Shown: in pieces, positions 15,746-25,400 of the stretch
Layout of the letters: the number at the start of each line of letters is the position of its first letter
Position numbering within the stretch: the first letter of the stretch is position 1
NCBI RefSeq assembly: GCF_003952525.1
Contig: NZ_CP034451.1
Coordinates: 1,922,001-1,986,000 of the forward strand
DNA length: 64,000 nucleotides
Direction: 5' to 3'
Source: Mesorhizobium sp. M3A.F.Ca.ET.080.04.2.1
GTDB lineage: Bacteria > Pseudomonadota > Alphaproteobacteria > Rhizobiales > Rhizobiaceae
Translations under genes and position numbers: made by a program
The notes under the pieces: model-generated
Told to the model about the DNA's origin: nothing
Database searches by the model: none
The model's input: only the letters and a program-made list of their open reading frames with translations

Positions 15746-17086
15746 ATGAACAAGATGGTCGATACGAATGTAGACGCCGGGATGAGCGATCTGCGGGAAT
15801 TCGCTGCGGCACGGGGCGTCAAGTATTTCATGATCTCCTACACCGACCTGTTCGGTGGGCAGCGCGCCAAGCTGGTGCCGGCGCAGGCGATCGCCGACAT
15901 GCAGAAGGACGGTGCCGGCTTTGCCGGCTTCGCCACCTGGCTCGACCTGACGCCGGCGCATCCCGACATGCTGGCGGTGCCGGATCCGGATTCCGTGATC
16001 CAGCTGCCCTGGAAGCCGGAAGTCGCCTGGGTCGCCGCCAATTGCATCATGGACGACAAGCTCGTCGGCCAGGCGCCGCGCAACACGCTTAAGCGGCTGA
16101 TCGCGGAAGCGGCGAGCGACGGCATGCATGTCAAGACCGGCGTCGAGGCCGAATTCTTTCTGACCACGCCTGACGGCAGCGCGATCTCCGATCAGTACGA
16201 CACCGCCTCCAAGCCCTGCTACGACCAGCAGGCGGTCATGCGCCGCTACGACGTCATCGCCGAGATCTGCGATCACATGCTGTCGCTGGGCTGGGGCGCC
16301 TACCAGAACGACCATGAAGACGCCAACGGCCAGTTCGAGATGAACTGGGCCTTCGACAACGTGCTGGCGACCGCCGACAAGCATTCCTTCTTCAAGTTCA
16401 TGGTGCGCTCGATCGCCGAGAAACATGGCCTGCGCGCGACCTTCATGCCCAAGCCTTTCCCGGGGCTGACCGGCAATGGCTGCCACGCCCATATCTCGGT
16501 ATGGGACGAGACCGGCAAGACGAACGTATTCGCCGACAAGTCGATGGAACTCGGCCTGTCGGCCAAGGGCAGGCACTTCCTTGGCGGCATCATGAAGCAT
16601 GCTTCGGCGCTTGCCGCGATCACCAATCCGACGGTCAATTCCTACAAGCGCATCAATGCGCCGCGCACGATCTCGGGCGCGACCTGGGCGCCGAACACGG
16701 TGACCTGGACCGGCAACAACCGCACCCACATGGTGCGCGTGCCCGGCCCCGGCCGCTTCGAACTGCGCCTGCCGGACGGCGCCGCCAACCCCTATCTGCT
16801 GCAGGCGGTGATCATCGCCGCCGGTCTCGACGGCATCCGCTCCAAGGCCGATCCGGGCAGGCGCTACGACATCGACATGTACCAGCTCGGCCATACGGTG
16901 ACCGACGCACCGAAACTGCCGCTCAACCTGCTCGACGCATTGCGCGAATTCGACAACGACAAATCGCTCAAGGCGGCGCTGGGCGAGGAATTTTCGTCGG
17001 CCTACCTAAAGCTGAAGCACCAGGAATGGAATTCCTATGCTTCGCATTTCACGCAGTGGGAACGCGACCACACGCTGGATATCTAG
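15746..17086 (+). CDS. gmaS: Gamma-glutamylmethylamide synthetase (glutamine synthetase-like, GlnT/GmaS family)
   Basis: 446 residues, the normal length for GmaS and the GlnT (type III) family. Glutamine synthetase motifs present: EAEFFL (metal site), NDHEDANGQFEMN, MPKPFPGLTGNGCHAHISVW, NPTVNSYKR, and a final NNRTHMVRVPGPGRFELRLPDGAANPY. GmaS ligates methylamine to glutamate using ATP, the first step of the N-methylglutamate pathway. Lying directly between mgsC and mgdA-like genes makes GmaS far more likely than ammonia-using GlnT, though ammonia activity cannot be excluded. The stop runs directly into a fragment (17084-17106) resembling an intergenic palindrome half. Confidence 0.85.
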   Translation: MNKMVDTNVDAGMSDLREFAAARGVKYFMISYTDLFGGQRAKLVPAQAIADMQKDGAGFAGFATWLDLTPAHPDMLAVPDPDSVIQLPWKPEVAWVAANCIMDDKLVGQAPRNTLKRLIAEAASDGMHVKTGVEAEFFLTTPDGSAISDQYDTASKPCYDQQAVMRRYDVIAEICDHMLSLGWGAYQNDHEDANGQFEMNWAFDNVLATADKHSFFKFMVRSIAEKHGLRATFMPKPFPGLTGNGCHAHISVWDETGKTNVFADKSMELGLSAKGRHFLGGIMKHASALAAITNPTVNSYKRINAPRTISGATWAPNTVTWTGNNRTHMVRVPGPGRFELRLPDGAANPYLLQAVIIAAGLDGIRSKADPGRRYDIDMYQLGHTVTDAPKLPLNLLDALREFDNDKSLKAALGEEFSSAYLKLKHQEWNSYASHFTQWERDHTLDI

Positions 17087-17177
17087 AGCATCGGACCAAA
17101 AAGCGTGAAGCGAATGTCGGCACATACGGCGGTCCAGGAACAGTCCAGCGTGAGGCGAGCGGCCCCGGAATGACGTC

Positions 17178-18431
17178 ATGAAATACTCGATCTTCTCGCT
17201 CGCCCGCGCCGCTTTCTCCGGCCACAAGAATTGGACGACCACCTGGCGGGATGCGGCGCCAAAAGACCGCTACGACGTCGTGATCATCGGCGGGGGCGGT
17301 CACGGGCTGGCGACGGCCTGGTTTCTCGCCAGCGAGTTCGGCATCCGCAACGTCGCGGTGCTGGAGAAGGGCTGGATCGGCTCCGGCAATGCCGGGCGCA
17401 ACACCACCATCATCCGTTCCAATTACGGTCTGCCCGGCAACACCGGCTTCTACGAATTGTCGATGAAGCTGTGGGAAAGCATGGAGCAGGACCTCAACTA
17501 CAACGCGATGGTCAGCCAGCGCGGCGTCCTCAACCTCTATCACTCCGACGCACAGCGCGACGCTTACGCGCGGCGCGGCAACACGATGCGCATCAACGGC
17601 ATCGACGCCGAGCTGCTCGACCAGGCGGCGCTCAGGAAGATGCTGCCCTTCCTTAACTTCGACAATGCGCGCTTCCCGGTGCAAGGCGGTCTCTTGCAGC
17701 GGCGCGGCGGCACGGCGCGGCACGACGCCGTGGTGTGGGGCTACGCGCATGCGGCGAGCGCGCTCGGCGTCGACATCATCCAGAACTGTGAGGTCACCGG
17801 CTTCCTGCGCGACGCCAACGGCAAGGTGACCGGCGTCGAGACCTCGCGCGGCCGCATCGGCGCCGGCAAGATCGGCATGGCGGTCGCCGGGTCATCCTCG
17901 CGCGTCGCGGCGATGGCGGGACTGCGCTTGCCGATCGAAAGCCACGTGCTGCAGGCCTTCGTCTCGGAGGCGATCAAGCCGCTGCTGCCCAACGTGATGA
18001 CCTTCGGCGCCGGGCACTTCTATGTCAGTCAGTCCGACAAAGGCGGGCTTGTCTTCGGCGGCGACCTCGACGGCTACAATTCCTACGCCCAGCGCGGCAA
18101 TTTGCCGGTCATGGAGGATGTCTGCGAAGGCGGCATGGCGCTGATCCCGATGATCGGCCGCGTGCGGCTCCTGCGCCAATGGGGCGGCATCATGGACATG
18201 TCGATGGACGGCACGCCGATCATCGACAAGAGCCCGGTCGATGGTCTCTATCTCAACGCCGGCTGGTGCTATGGCGGCTTCAAGGCGACGCCGGGTTCCG
18301 GCTTCGTCTTTGCCCATCTCATCGCCCGCGATCAATCGCACAAGGAAGCGGCGCTGTTCCGGCTCGACCGGTTCCAGCGCGGCGCCATGATCGACGAGAA
18401 GGGCCAGGGCGCCCAACCGAACCTGCACTAG
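17178..18431 (+). CDS. mgdA: N-methylglutamate dehydrogenase subunit A (sarcosine oxidase beta-like flavoprotein)
   Basis: 417 residues, homologous to sarcosine oxidase beta (SoxB). The FAD motif VVIIGGGGHGLATAW is at residues 34-48 and the family segment GRNTTIIRSNY at 73-83. ARHDAVVWGYA contains His182, placed like the His that binds FMN covalently in sarcosine oxidase. The C-terminal segment WGGIMDMSMDGTPIIDKSPVDGLYLNAGWCYGGFKATPGSG is the substrate-pocket region. With MgdBCD it demethylates N-methylglutamate. The adjacent mgs/gmaS genes favour N-methylglutamate over sarcosine. Its Shine-Dalgarno is weak. Confidence 0.84.
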   Translation: MKYSIFSLARAAFSGHKNWTTTWRDAAPKDRYDVVIIGGGGHGLATAWFLASEFGIRNVAVLEKGWIGSGNAGRNTTIIRSNYGLPGNTGFYELSMKLWESMEQDLNYNAMVSQRGVLNLYHSDAQRDAYARRGNTMRINGIDAELLDQAALRKMLPFLNFDNARFPVQGGLLQRRGGTARHDAVVWGYAHAASALGVDIIQNCEVTGFLRDANGKVTGVETSRGRIGAGKIGMAVAGSSSRVAAMAGLRLPIESHVLQAFVSEAIKPLLPNVMTFGAGHFYVSQSDKGGLVFGGDLDGYNSYAQRGNLPVMEDVCEGGMALIPMIGRVRLLRQWGGIMDMSMDGTPIIDKSPVDGLYLNAGWCYGGFKATPGSGFVFAHLIARDQSHKEAALFRLDRFQRGAMIDEKGQGAQPNLH

Positions 18432-18435
18432 AGAT

Positions 18436-18484
18436 GAGCATGATGGCATCCAAAAACCGCTCCACACTTTTTCGCATCATGCTC
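18436..18484. repeat. Palindromic intergenic repeat inside the mgd operon
   Basis: A 49-base element with perfect 10-bp arms, GAGCATGATG (18436-18445) and CATCATGCTC (18475-18484). It fills nearly the whole mgdA-mgdB gap. It resembles short mobile-like palindromes I associate with Mesorhizobium intergenic regions. A partial relative (AGAGCATCGGACC..., 17086 onward) follows gmaS. Confidence 0.55.
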
Positions 18485-18500
18485 TGAGGCCCTCGGAACC

Positions 18501-18776
18501 ATGCGGATAGTCTGTCCCTTCTGCGGCGAACGCGAACTCGGCGAGTTCACCTATCTCGGCGACGCCAAGCCGAAACGCCCCGCGGCCCATGCCGGCGAGG
18601 ACGCGGTCTACGAGTATGTCTACCTGCGCGACAACGTCGCCGGCGTGATGGACGAGCACTGGTATCATGGCGGCGGCTGCCGGGCGTGGCTGAAGGTCAC
18701 CCGCAACACGCTGACGCATGAAATTTCTTTGGTTGAGGCGGCAGCGGGCGCCGGTGCGGCAAAGGTCGGTGCGTGA
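18501..18776 (+). CDS. mgdB: N-methylglutamate dehydrogenase subunit B (sarcosine oxidase delta-like, zinc)
   Basis: 91 residues, SoxD family. CPFCGERE at residues 5-12 supplies Cys5 and Cys8, and HGGGC gives His56 and Cys60, the four zinc ligands expected of the delta subunit. The core HWYHGGGCRAWLKVTRNT is typical. It is a structural subunit of the heterotetramer. Its TGA overlaps the ATG of mgdC (TGATG), indicating translational coupling. Short and Ala-rich at the C-terminus. Named MgdB rather than SoxD because of the pathway context. Confidence 0.82.
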   Translation: MRIVCPFCGERELGEFTYLGDAKPKRPAAHAGEDAVYEYVYLRDNVAGVMDEHWYHGGGCRAWLKVTRNTLTHEISLVEAAAGAGAAKVGA

Positions 18777-21760
18777 TGATTGGCGGCGCACAGACACACC
18801 GGCTGGCGGACGGCGGACTCATCGACCGGTCGGTTCCACTGAGCTTTCGCTTCGACGGCAAGACGCTTGTCGGCTTCCAGGGCGACACGTTGGCTTCGGC
18901 GCTGCTCGCCAACGGCATCAAGCTGGTCGGCCGCTCGTTCAAGTATCACCGCCCGCGCGGCATCCTGACGGCGGGTTCGGAGGAGCCCAACGCGCTGGTC
19001 GAACTGCGCAGCGGCGCCAGGCGCGAGCCGAACACCAAGGCGACGACGGCCGAGCTCTATGACGGCCTCGAAGCCGCCAGCCAGAACCGCTGGCCGTCAC
19101 TCAATTTCGACCTGATGTCGGTCAACCAGCTGTTCGCGCCGATCTTCGTCGCCGGCTTCTACTACAAGACCTTCATGTGGCCGGCGAAGTTCTGGGAGTC
19201 GGTCTACGAGCCGATGATCCGCCGTGCCGCCGGCCTCGGGCGCGCGGCGGGCGTTTCCGATCCCGATCACTACGACAAGGCCTGGGCGCATTGCGACGTG
19301 GTGATCGCGGGTTCCGGCCCGGCCGGCCTGGCGGCGGCGCTTGCGGCAGGCCGCAGCGGCGCGCGCGTCATCTTGTGCGAAGAGGATTTCGTCCTCGGCG
19401 GCCGGCTGCTTGCCGATGGCGGCACGATCGACGGATTGCCGGCGGCCGAGTGGATTGCGCGCGCGCTCGGCGAACTCTCGGCCATGCCGGATGTCCGCAT
19501 CATGCCGCGCACGACGCTGTTCGGCGTCTATGACGGCGGCACCTATGGCGCGATCGAAAAGGTGAACGACCATCTGCCGGTCCCGCCGGAACACCAGGTG
19601 CGGCAGCGGCTGTGGCGCATTGTTGCGAAGCGGTGCGTGGTCGCTGCCGGCGCGATCGAACGGCCGATCGTCTTTGCCGGCAACGACACGCCGGGCGTGA
19701 TGATGGCGTCGGCCATGCGCAGCTACATGAGCCGCTACGCGGCAACGCCGGCGCGACGCCTCGCGCTGTTCACCAACAATGCGGATGGCTGGCGCACAGT
19801 CGAAACGGCGCTCGGCGCGGGACTGCAGGTCGCAGCGGTGATTGATGCGAGGCCCGACGTTTCGCCCGCGCACCGCTCGCTTGCCGGCAAGGCAGGCTTC
19901 CCGGTGCTGCACGGCTCCGTCAGCAGCGTCGATGGCGGCAAGGACGGCGTGCGCAAGATCACCGTCTCGCTGACCGGCGGCGCGCGGGCCGAAGTCGAGG
20001 CGGACGGGCTTGCGGTCTGCGGCGGCTGGAACCCGGCGGTCGGGCTCACCTCCTATCATCGCGGGCGGCCTAAATGGCGCGACGACATCGCTGCCTTCGT
20101 GCCGGACGGCGCGCCGCCCGGCATGGTTGCCGCGGGCGCCGCCAACGGCGCTTTCGGCCTTGGGGCCTGTCTGCGCGAAGGCTTTGAAGCCGGTGCGGCT
20201 GCGGCCCGCGATACAGGACGCGGCGGCGATGCCGGATCCATGCCCGTCGCCAGTGACGAGGCTTTTTCGCTTACTCCGCTCTGGCACGTCGCCGGCAAGG
20301 GCAAGGCCTTCGTCGACCTGCAGCACGACGTCACCGCGTCCGACGTCGAACTGGCGCAGCGCGAGGGCTTTGAATCGGTCGAGCACCTGAAGCGCTACAC
20401 CACGCTGGGCATGGCGACCGACCAGGGCAAGACTTCCAACGTCGCCGGTCTTGCCATCATGGCGGCGGTCACCGGCAAGTCCATTCCGGAGACCGGCACG
20501 ACGATCTACCGGCCGCCTTATGTGCCGATCGCCATCGGCGCTTTCGCCGGCCATCACCGCGACGAAAATTTCCATGCGATCCGGCTGACGCCGTCGCATC
20601 ACTGGGCGGCGGAACAGGGCGCGGTGTTCGTCGACACCGGTCTCTGGAAACGCGCGCAATGGTACCCGCGCGCCGGCGAGAAGGACTGGCTGGAATCGGT
20701 GACCCGCGAGGTCGAGGCGGTGCGCGGCGGCGTCGGCTTCTGCGACGTCTCGACACTCGGCAAGATCGACGTGCTCGGTCCTGATGCCGGCGCCTTCCTC
20801 GACCGCGTCTACATCAACAGTTTCTCGAACCTCGCCGTCGGCAAGGCCCGCTACGGGTTGATGCTGCGCGAGGACGGCATCGTCTATGACGACGGCACGA
20901 CCTCGCGACTGGCCGAGGATCACTATTTCCTCACCACCACCACCGCCAAAGCCGGGCTGGTGATGCAGCATCTCGAGTTCTGCCGCCAGGTGCTGTTCCC
21001 CGAACTCGACGTGCAGCTCACCTCGGTCTCCGACCAATGGGCGCAGTTCTCGATCGCGGGGCCGAAGACGCGCGATCTGCTGAAGGAGGTCGTCGATCCG
21101 GTCGAGGACTTGTCCAACGAAGGCTTTCCGTTCATGGGCGCGCGTGAAGTCGTGTTGCGCGGCGGCATCAAGGCGCGGCTGTTCCGCATCTCATTCTCCG
21201 GCGAGATGGCCTTCGAGATCTCGGTGCCGGCGCGCTATGGCGAGGCGCTAGTGCGCAACCTGATGATTGCCGGCAAGCAGTTCGGCGTGACACCCTATGG
21301 CACCGAAGCGCTTGGCGTGATGCGCATCGAGAAGGGCCATGTCGCTGGGCCCGAGCTCAACGGCACCACCACGGCGGGCGACCTCGGCCTCGGCAAAATG
21401 ATGTCGACCAAGAAGGATTTCGTCGGCCGCGTCATGGCCGGCCGCGAGGCGCTGATCGCGCCGAACCGGCAGGTGGTCGTCGGCATCAAGCCGACCGACA
21501 AGGCGCGGCGCCTGCGCTCCGGCGCGCACATCATTCCGAAGGGCGAAGTCCCCGGTCCCGGCAACGACCAGGGCTATGTCACCTCGGTGTGCTTCTCGCC
21601 GATGCTCGACCAGTGGATCGGGCTCGGACTGGTCGAGCGCGGCCGCGACCGTATCGGCGAGATCGTGCGCGCGCATGATCCGCTGCGCGGTGAGGACTAC
21701 GATGTCGAGCTTTGCCATTCCGTCTTCTATGATCCGGATGGAGGGCGCCAGCGTGGCTGA
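18776..21760 (+). CDS. mgdC: N-methylglutamate dehydrogenase subunit C (sarcosine oxidase alpha-like)
   Basis: 994 residues, SoxA family. The N-terminal 2Fe-2S-like fold domain holds GDTLASALLANGIKLVGRSFKYHRPRG. A NAD-binding site VVIAGSGPAGLAAALAAG lies near residue 180. Then come a Sox A3-type middle region and a C-terminal GCV_T domain from about residue 600 that handles tetrahydrofolate, with the typical RYGLMLREDGIVYDDGTT. The enzyme oxidises N-methylglutamate and transfers the methylene to tetrahydrofolate. A GTG three bases upstream (18773) is an alternative start. The end overlaps mgdD by 8 bases. Confidence 0.85.
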   Translation: MIGGAQTHRLADGGLIDRSVPLSFRFDGKTLVGFQGDTLASALLANGIKLVGRSFKYHRPRGILTAGSEEPNALVELRSGARREPNTKATTAELYDGLEAASQNRWPSLNFDLMSVNQLFAPIFVAGFYYKTFMWPAKFWESVYEPMIRRAAGLGRAAGVSDPDHYDKAWAHCDVVIAGSGPAGLAAALAAGRSGARVILCEEDFVLGGRLLADGGTIDGLPAAEWIARALGELSAMPDVRIMPRTTLFGVYDGGTYGAIEKVNDHLPVPPEHQVRQRLWRIVAKRCVVAAGAIERPIVFAGNDTPGVMMASAMRSYMSRYAATPARRLALFTNNADGWRTVETALGAGLQVAAVIDARPDVSPAHRSLAGKAGFPVLHGSVSSVDGGKDGVRKITVSLTGGARAEVEADGLAVCGGWNPAVGLTSYHRGRPKWRDDIAAFVPDGAPPGMVAAGAANGAFGLGACLREGFEAGAAAARDTGRGGDAGSMPVASDEAFSLTPLWHVAGKGKAFVDLQHDVTASDVELAQREGFESVEHLKRYTTLGMATDQGKTSNVAGLAIMAAVTGKSIPETGTTIYRPPYVPIAIGAFAGHHRDENFHAIRLTPSHHWAAEQGAVFVDTGLWKRAQWYPRAGEKDWLESVTREVEAVRGGVGFCDVSTLGKIDVLGPDAGAFLDRVYINSFSNLAVGKARYGLMLREDGIVYDDGTTSRLAEDHYFLTTTTAKAGLVMQHLEFCRQVLFPELDVQLTSVSDQWAQFSIAGPKTRDLLKEVVDPVEDLSNEGFPFMGAREVVLRGGIKARLFRISFSGEMAFEISVPARYGEALVRNLMIAGKQFGVTPYGTEALGVMRIEKGHVAGPELNGTTTAGDLGLGKMMSTKKDFVGRVMAGREALIAPNRQVVVGIKPTDKARRLRSGAHIIPKGEVPGPGNDQGYVTSVCFSPMLDQWIGLGLVERGRDRIGEIVRAHDPLRGEDYDVELCHSVFYDPDGGRQRG

Positions 21761-22379
21761 GTTTTCCTGGGACGTTCATAGCCCCCTGGAGCGCGCGCTT
21801 GTTGCCGGCCCCTATGGCGCAAAGGGCGATGCGGGTGTGTCGCTGACCGACATCCGCAATTTCGAGCTCATCCAGGTGATGGCGCGGCGAGGCAAGGCGG
21901 CAGCGATGCTCAATGCTGCGAAGGCGCGCTTCGGTATCGCCGCGCCGGAAACGCCGAAGGCGGTCAGCACGCCCGACGCGACACTGATCTGGTCCGGGCC
22001 GGACCAGTTCTTTGTGCTGTCGAAAGGCGGCAGGCACAGTATGGACGCGCTGGTTCCAAGCTTTGCCGGTTCGGCCTCGCTGTCCGACCAGTCGCATGCG
22101 CGGGTACTGGTCAGCATCTCCGGCGCGAAGGCCCGAACAATGCTGGCCAAGCTGTCGTCGATCGACCTGCACCCTGACGCGTTCCCCGTCGGCGCCGCAG
22201 CAGCAACATCGATCGACCATACGAGCGCGACGCTCTGGCGCGGCAAGGACCGGGACGACGGCCAGGCCGTCTTCAACCTGCTGGTGTTCGCGACCTTCGC
22301 CGAGAGCCTCTGGCACACAATGCTCGACTCCGCCGCCGAATATGGTGCGGCGGTGGCGCTTGCCGAAGAACTTGGCTGA
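21753..22379 (+). CDS. mgdD: N-methylglutamate dehydrogenase subunit D (sarcosine oxidase gamma-like)
   Basis: 208 residues from GTG 21753, chosen because GGAGGG sits 7 bases upstream and the SoxG-type protein starts here (VAEFSWDVHSPLERAL). ATGs at 21729 and 21738 are alternatives inside mgdC. The core FELIQVMARRGKAAAML and LSDQSHARVLVSISGAKARTMLAKLSSIDLHP is the usual gamma-subunit pattern. It completes the heterotetramer, so the operon mgsABC-gmaS-mgdABCD is uninterrupted. It ends 99 bases before the convergent RND gene, with a bidirectional hairpin between. Confidence 0.82.
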   Translation: MAEFSWDVHSPLERALVAGPYGAKGDAGVSLTDIRNFELIQVMARRGKAAAMLNAAKARFGIAAPETPKAVSTPDATLIWSGPDQFFVLSKGGRHSMDALVPSFAGSASLSDQSHARVLVSISGAKARTMLAKLSSIDLHPDAFPVGAAAATSIDHTSATLWRGKDRDDGQAVFNLLVFATFAESLWHTMLDSAAEYGAAVALAEELG

Positions 22380-22426
22380 CGCCCGGCCAGCCGGGTTTCG
22401 CGCGCCTCTGTCCCCTTGGTACGGGA

Positions 22427-22460
22427 TCATCCGCCACCGGCTTGCGCCGATGGCGGATGA
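22427..22460. terminator. Bidirectional terminator-like hairpin between mgdD and the RND gene
   Basis: Perfect 10-bp stem TCATCCGCCA (22427-22436) / TGGCGGATGA (22451-22460) with a 14-base loop, in the convergent gap. No strong T-run on either side. Confidence 0.5.
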
Positions 22461-22478
22461 CACGACGTCGCCACCTTC

Positions 22479-25400
22479 TTATTCCGCGGCCAGCGCCAAC
22501 TGCGGCCTTTCAATGCCTTCAATGTCGGCCGGCTCCGGTGTCTGCTCTTCGGCCTCAGCCTTCTTGGGCTCGCGGCCGAAGAACAGGGCATAGCCGGCCG
22601 GCAGCACCAGGATGGTGAGCACCGTGGCGACCAGGATGCCGCCCATCATGGCGTAGGCCAGCGGTCCCCAGAAGACGGCGCGCGAGATCGGGATCAGCGC
22701 CAGCACGGCGGTCAACGCCGTCAGCATGATCGGCCGGAAGCGGCGCACGGCAGCACCCACGATCGCCTCCGATCGTTCCATGCCTGCTGCGATGTCCTGG
22801 TCGATCTGGTCGACCAGGATGATCGAGTTGCGCATGATGATGCCGAGCAGCGCGATGACGCCGAGAATGGCGACGAAGCCGAATGGCGCGCCGCTGATCA
22901 GAAGCGCTGCCGCGGCACCGATGATGCCGAGCGGACCGGTGGCCAGCACCAGCATCGCCTTGCCGAAATGCTGCAACTGGACCATCAGCAAGATGACGAT
23001 GATGGCCAGCATGATCGGCGCTTTGGCCGCGATCGAGGCCTGGCTTTCGGCCGAGTCTTCGGCGCCACCCTGGATCTCGATCTTGTAGCCGGGCGCCAGG
23101 CCTGCGCGCAGGTTCCTGATGTCGTTGTACATCTTGGTGACGACGTCGTTCGACTGCACGCCGTCGGGCAGCGTGCCGCGCACGGTGATCGTCGGCAGGC
23201 GGTCGCGTCGCCATTCGATGCCCTGCTCCATCACGGGCACGACCTTCGCCACCTGCGACAGCGGCACAGAGCCGCCGAAGTCGGTCGGGATGTACACCGA
23301 GTCGACGGAGGACAGCAGATGGCGGGTGGCGTCCGGCTCGCGGGCGACGATCGAGACCGTCTCCTCGCCATCGCGGAAGTCGTCGAGCGGCGCGCCAGCC
23401 ATGGTGGCCTGCAGCATCTGGCGGATGCGTTGCGAGGTGACGCCGAGCGCGCGGGCGCGGTCCTGGTCGATCACCAGCTTCATCGCCGGCACCGGCTCCA
23501 GCCAGTCGTCATGAACGGCGCCGAGCAGCGGATTGGCCTGAAAGCGCTCCTTCACTTCGTCGGCGATGCGGCGCACTTCCTTGCGGTCCGGACCCATGAC
23601 GCGCATCTGCACCGGCCAGCCGGTCGGCGGGCCGAGAAACAGGCGATCGACCTTGGCGCGGATCGAGGGGAAATCCTCGGCGAGAATGCCGCGCAGCTTG
23701 AGGATCAGCCGTTCACGCGCCGGTTCGTCCTTGGCCATGACCAGGAGCTGGGCGAAGTTCGGATTCCTGAGCTGCTGGTCGAGCGGCAGGAAGAAGCGCG
23801 GCGCGCCCTCGCCGATATAGGTTGCGATGAAGCGCTTGTCCTGGTCGTCCATCATTTTGGCTTCCAGCGCCTTGGCCTGTTTTTCGACCTCCTTGATCGA
23901 GGTGCCTTCGGGCAGCCAGAGATCGACTAGGATCTCCGGTCGCGAGGACTGCGGGAAGAAGTTCTGCGGAATGAACTGGAAGGCCCACAGGCTTGTGCCG
24001 AAGGTGACCAGCGTCATCACCAGCACGATGATGCGATGGCGCACGGCCCAGGTAACCGTCGCGCGCAGGCGGCGGTAGAAGCCGGTGTCGAAGACATCGT
24101 GATGCGAGCCGGCGTGCTTGCGCTGCTTCAGAATCATGTGGCCCAGCCACGGCGTGAAATAGACCGCGACGAACCAGGACACGACCAGCGCGATGCCGAC
24201 GACATAGAACAGCGTGCGCACATATTCCCCGGCGGTGGAGGCGGCGAAGCCGACCGGGATGAAGCCGGCGGTGGTGATCAGCGTGCCGGTGAGCATCGGG
24301 AAGGCGGTCGAGGAATAGGCAAAGCTCGCCGCCTCGATCTTGACCAGTCCCTCCTCCAGCTTCCGCTCCATCATCTCCACGACGATCATGGCGTCGTCGA
24401 CGAGCAGGCCGAGCGCGATGATCAGCGCGCCGAGCGAGATGCGCTGCAGGTCGATGCCGATCTCGTACATGATGGCGAAGGTAGCGGCCAACACCAGCGG
24501 AATGGCGATGGCGATCACCAGGCCGGAGCGCCAGCCGATCGACAGGAACGAGACGACGAGCACGATCAGCAGCGCCTCGCCGAGCGCCTCCATGAACTCG
24601 TTGACGGCATCCTTGACGACCTCGGGCTGGTCGGAGATCTGGTCGACAGCAACGCCATAAGGCAGCCCCTCCTCGAAGCGCTTGTAGGTCGCCTCGACAT
24701 CCTTGCCGACGTCCCTGACATTGAAGCCCTTGGCCATGACGACGCCGACCTGGACGCTCTCGTGGCCGTTGAAGCGGTATTTGCGCTCGAACGGGTCCTC
24801 GAGGCCGGAGGTAACTGTGGCGATGTCGCCGAGCCGCGTCACCTGGTTGCCGGAGCGCAACCTCAGTTCTCGGATGTCGGCGGCTTTGGTGACGTCGCCC
24901 TCGACCGAGATGCGAACGGAGCGCAGGCCGGTATCGACCGAGCCCGCCGGGTCGACGGCGTTCTGGCCCTTGATCGCGTTCTGCAGGTCGAGGATGGTCA
25001 GGCCACGCTCGGCGAGCGCCTTGGACGAGACGTCGACATAGATCTTCTCCGGCTGGTCGCCGATGATGACCGCCTTCTCGACACCCGGCGTCGTCAGCAG
25101 CATGTCGCGCGCCTGGATGGCGAATTTCTTCAATTCCGGATAGGTGAAGCCGTCGCCGCTGATCGAATGCAGCGTGATGAACGTGTCGCCGAACTCGTCG
25201 TTGAAATAGGGACCAAGCAGGCCCTGCGGCAAGTCGCTGGCGATGTCGCCGACCTTCTTGCGCACCTGGTAGAAGGCGTCCTTCACCTCTTCAGGATTGG
25301 TGTCGCCCTTGACCTGCAAGGTGATGATGGCGCTGCCGGCGCGGGTGTAGGAGCGCACGAAGTCGAGATGCGGCGTTTCCTGCAGCTTGCGCTCGATCTT

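Noticed and set aside
13385..16894. Very long open frame on the minus strand (over 1,100 codons) opposite mgsABC and gmaS
   Set aside because: The plus-strand genes have clear family motifs, start signals and tight spacing; the minus frame is rich in Arg/Gly/Ala with no recognisable domains. High GC keeps antisense frames open.
17084..17106. Second copy of the palindromic repeat after gmaS
   Set aside because: Only one half resembles the 18436-18484 element and there is no matching arm; kept as a possible fragment, not a feature.
17178..22379. Sarcosine oxidase soxBDAG
   Set aside because: Same protein families, but direct linkage to mgsABC and gmaS and absence of glyA or other sarcosine genes favour mgdABCD. 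Not fully excluded by sequence alone.
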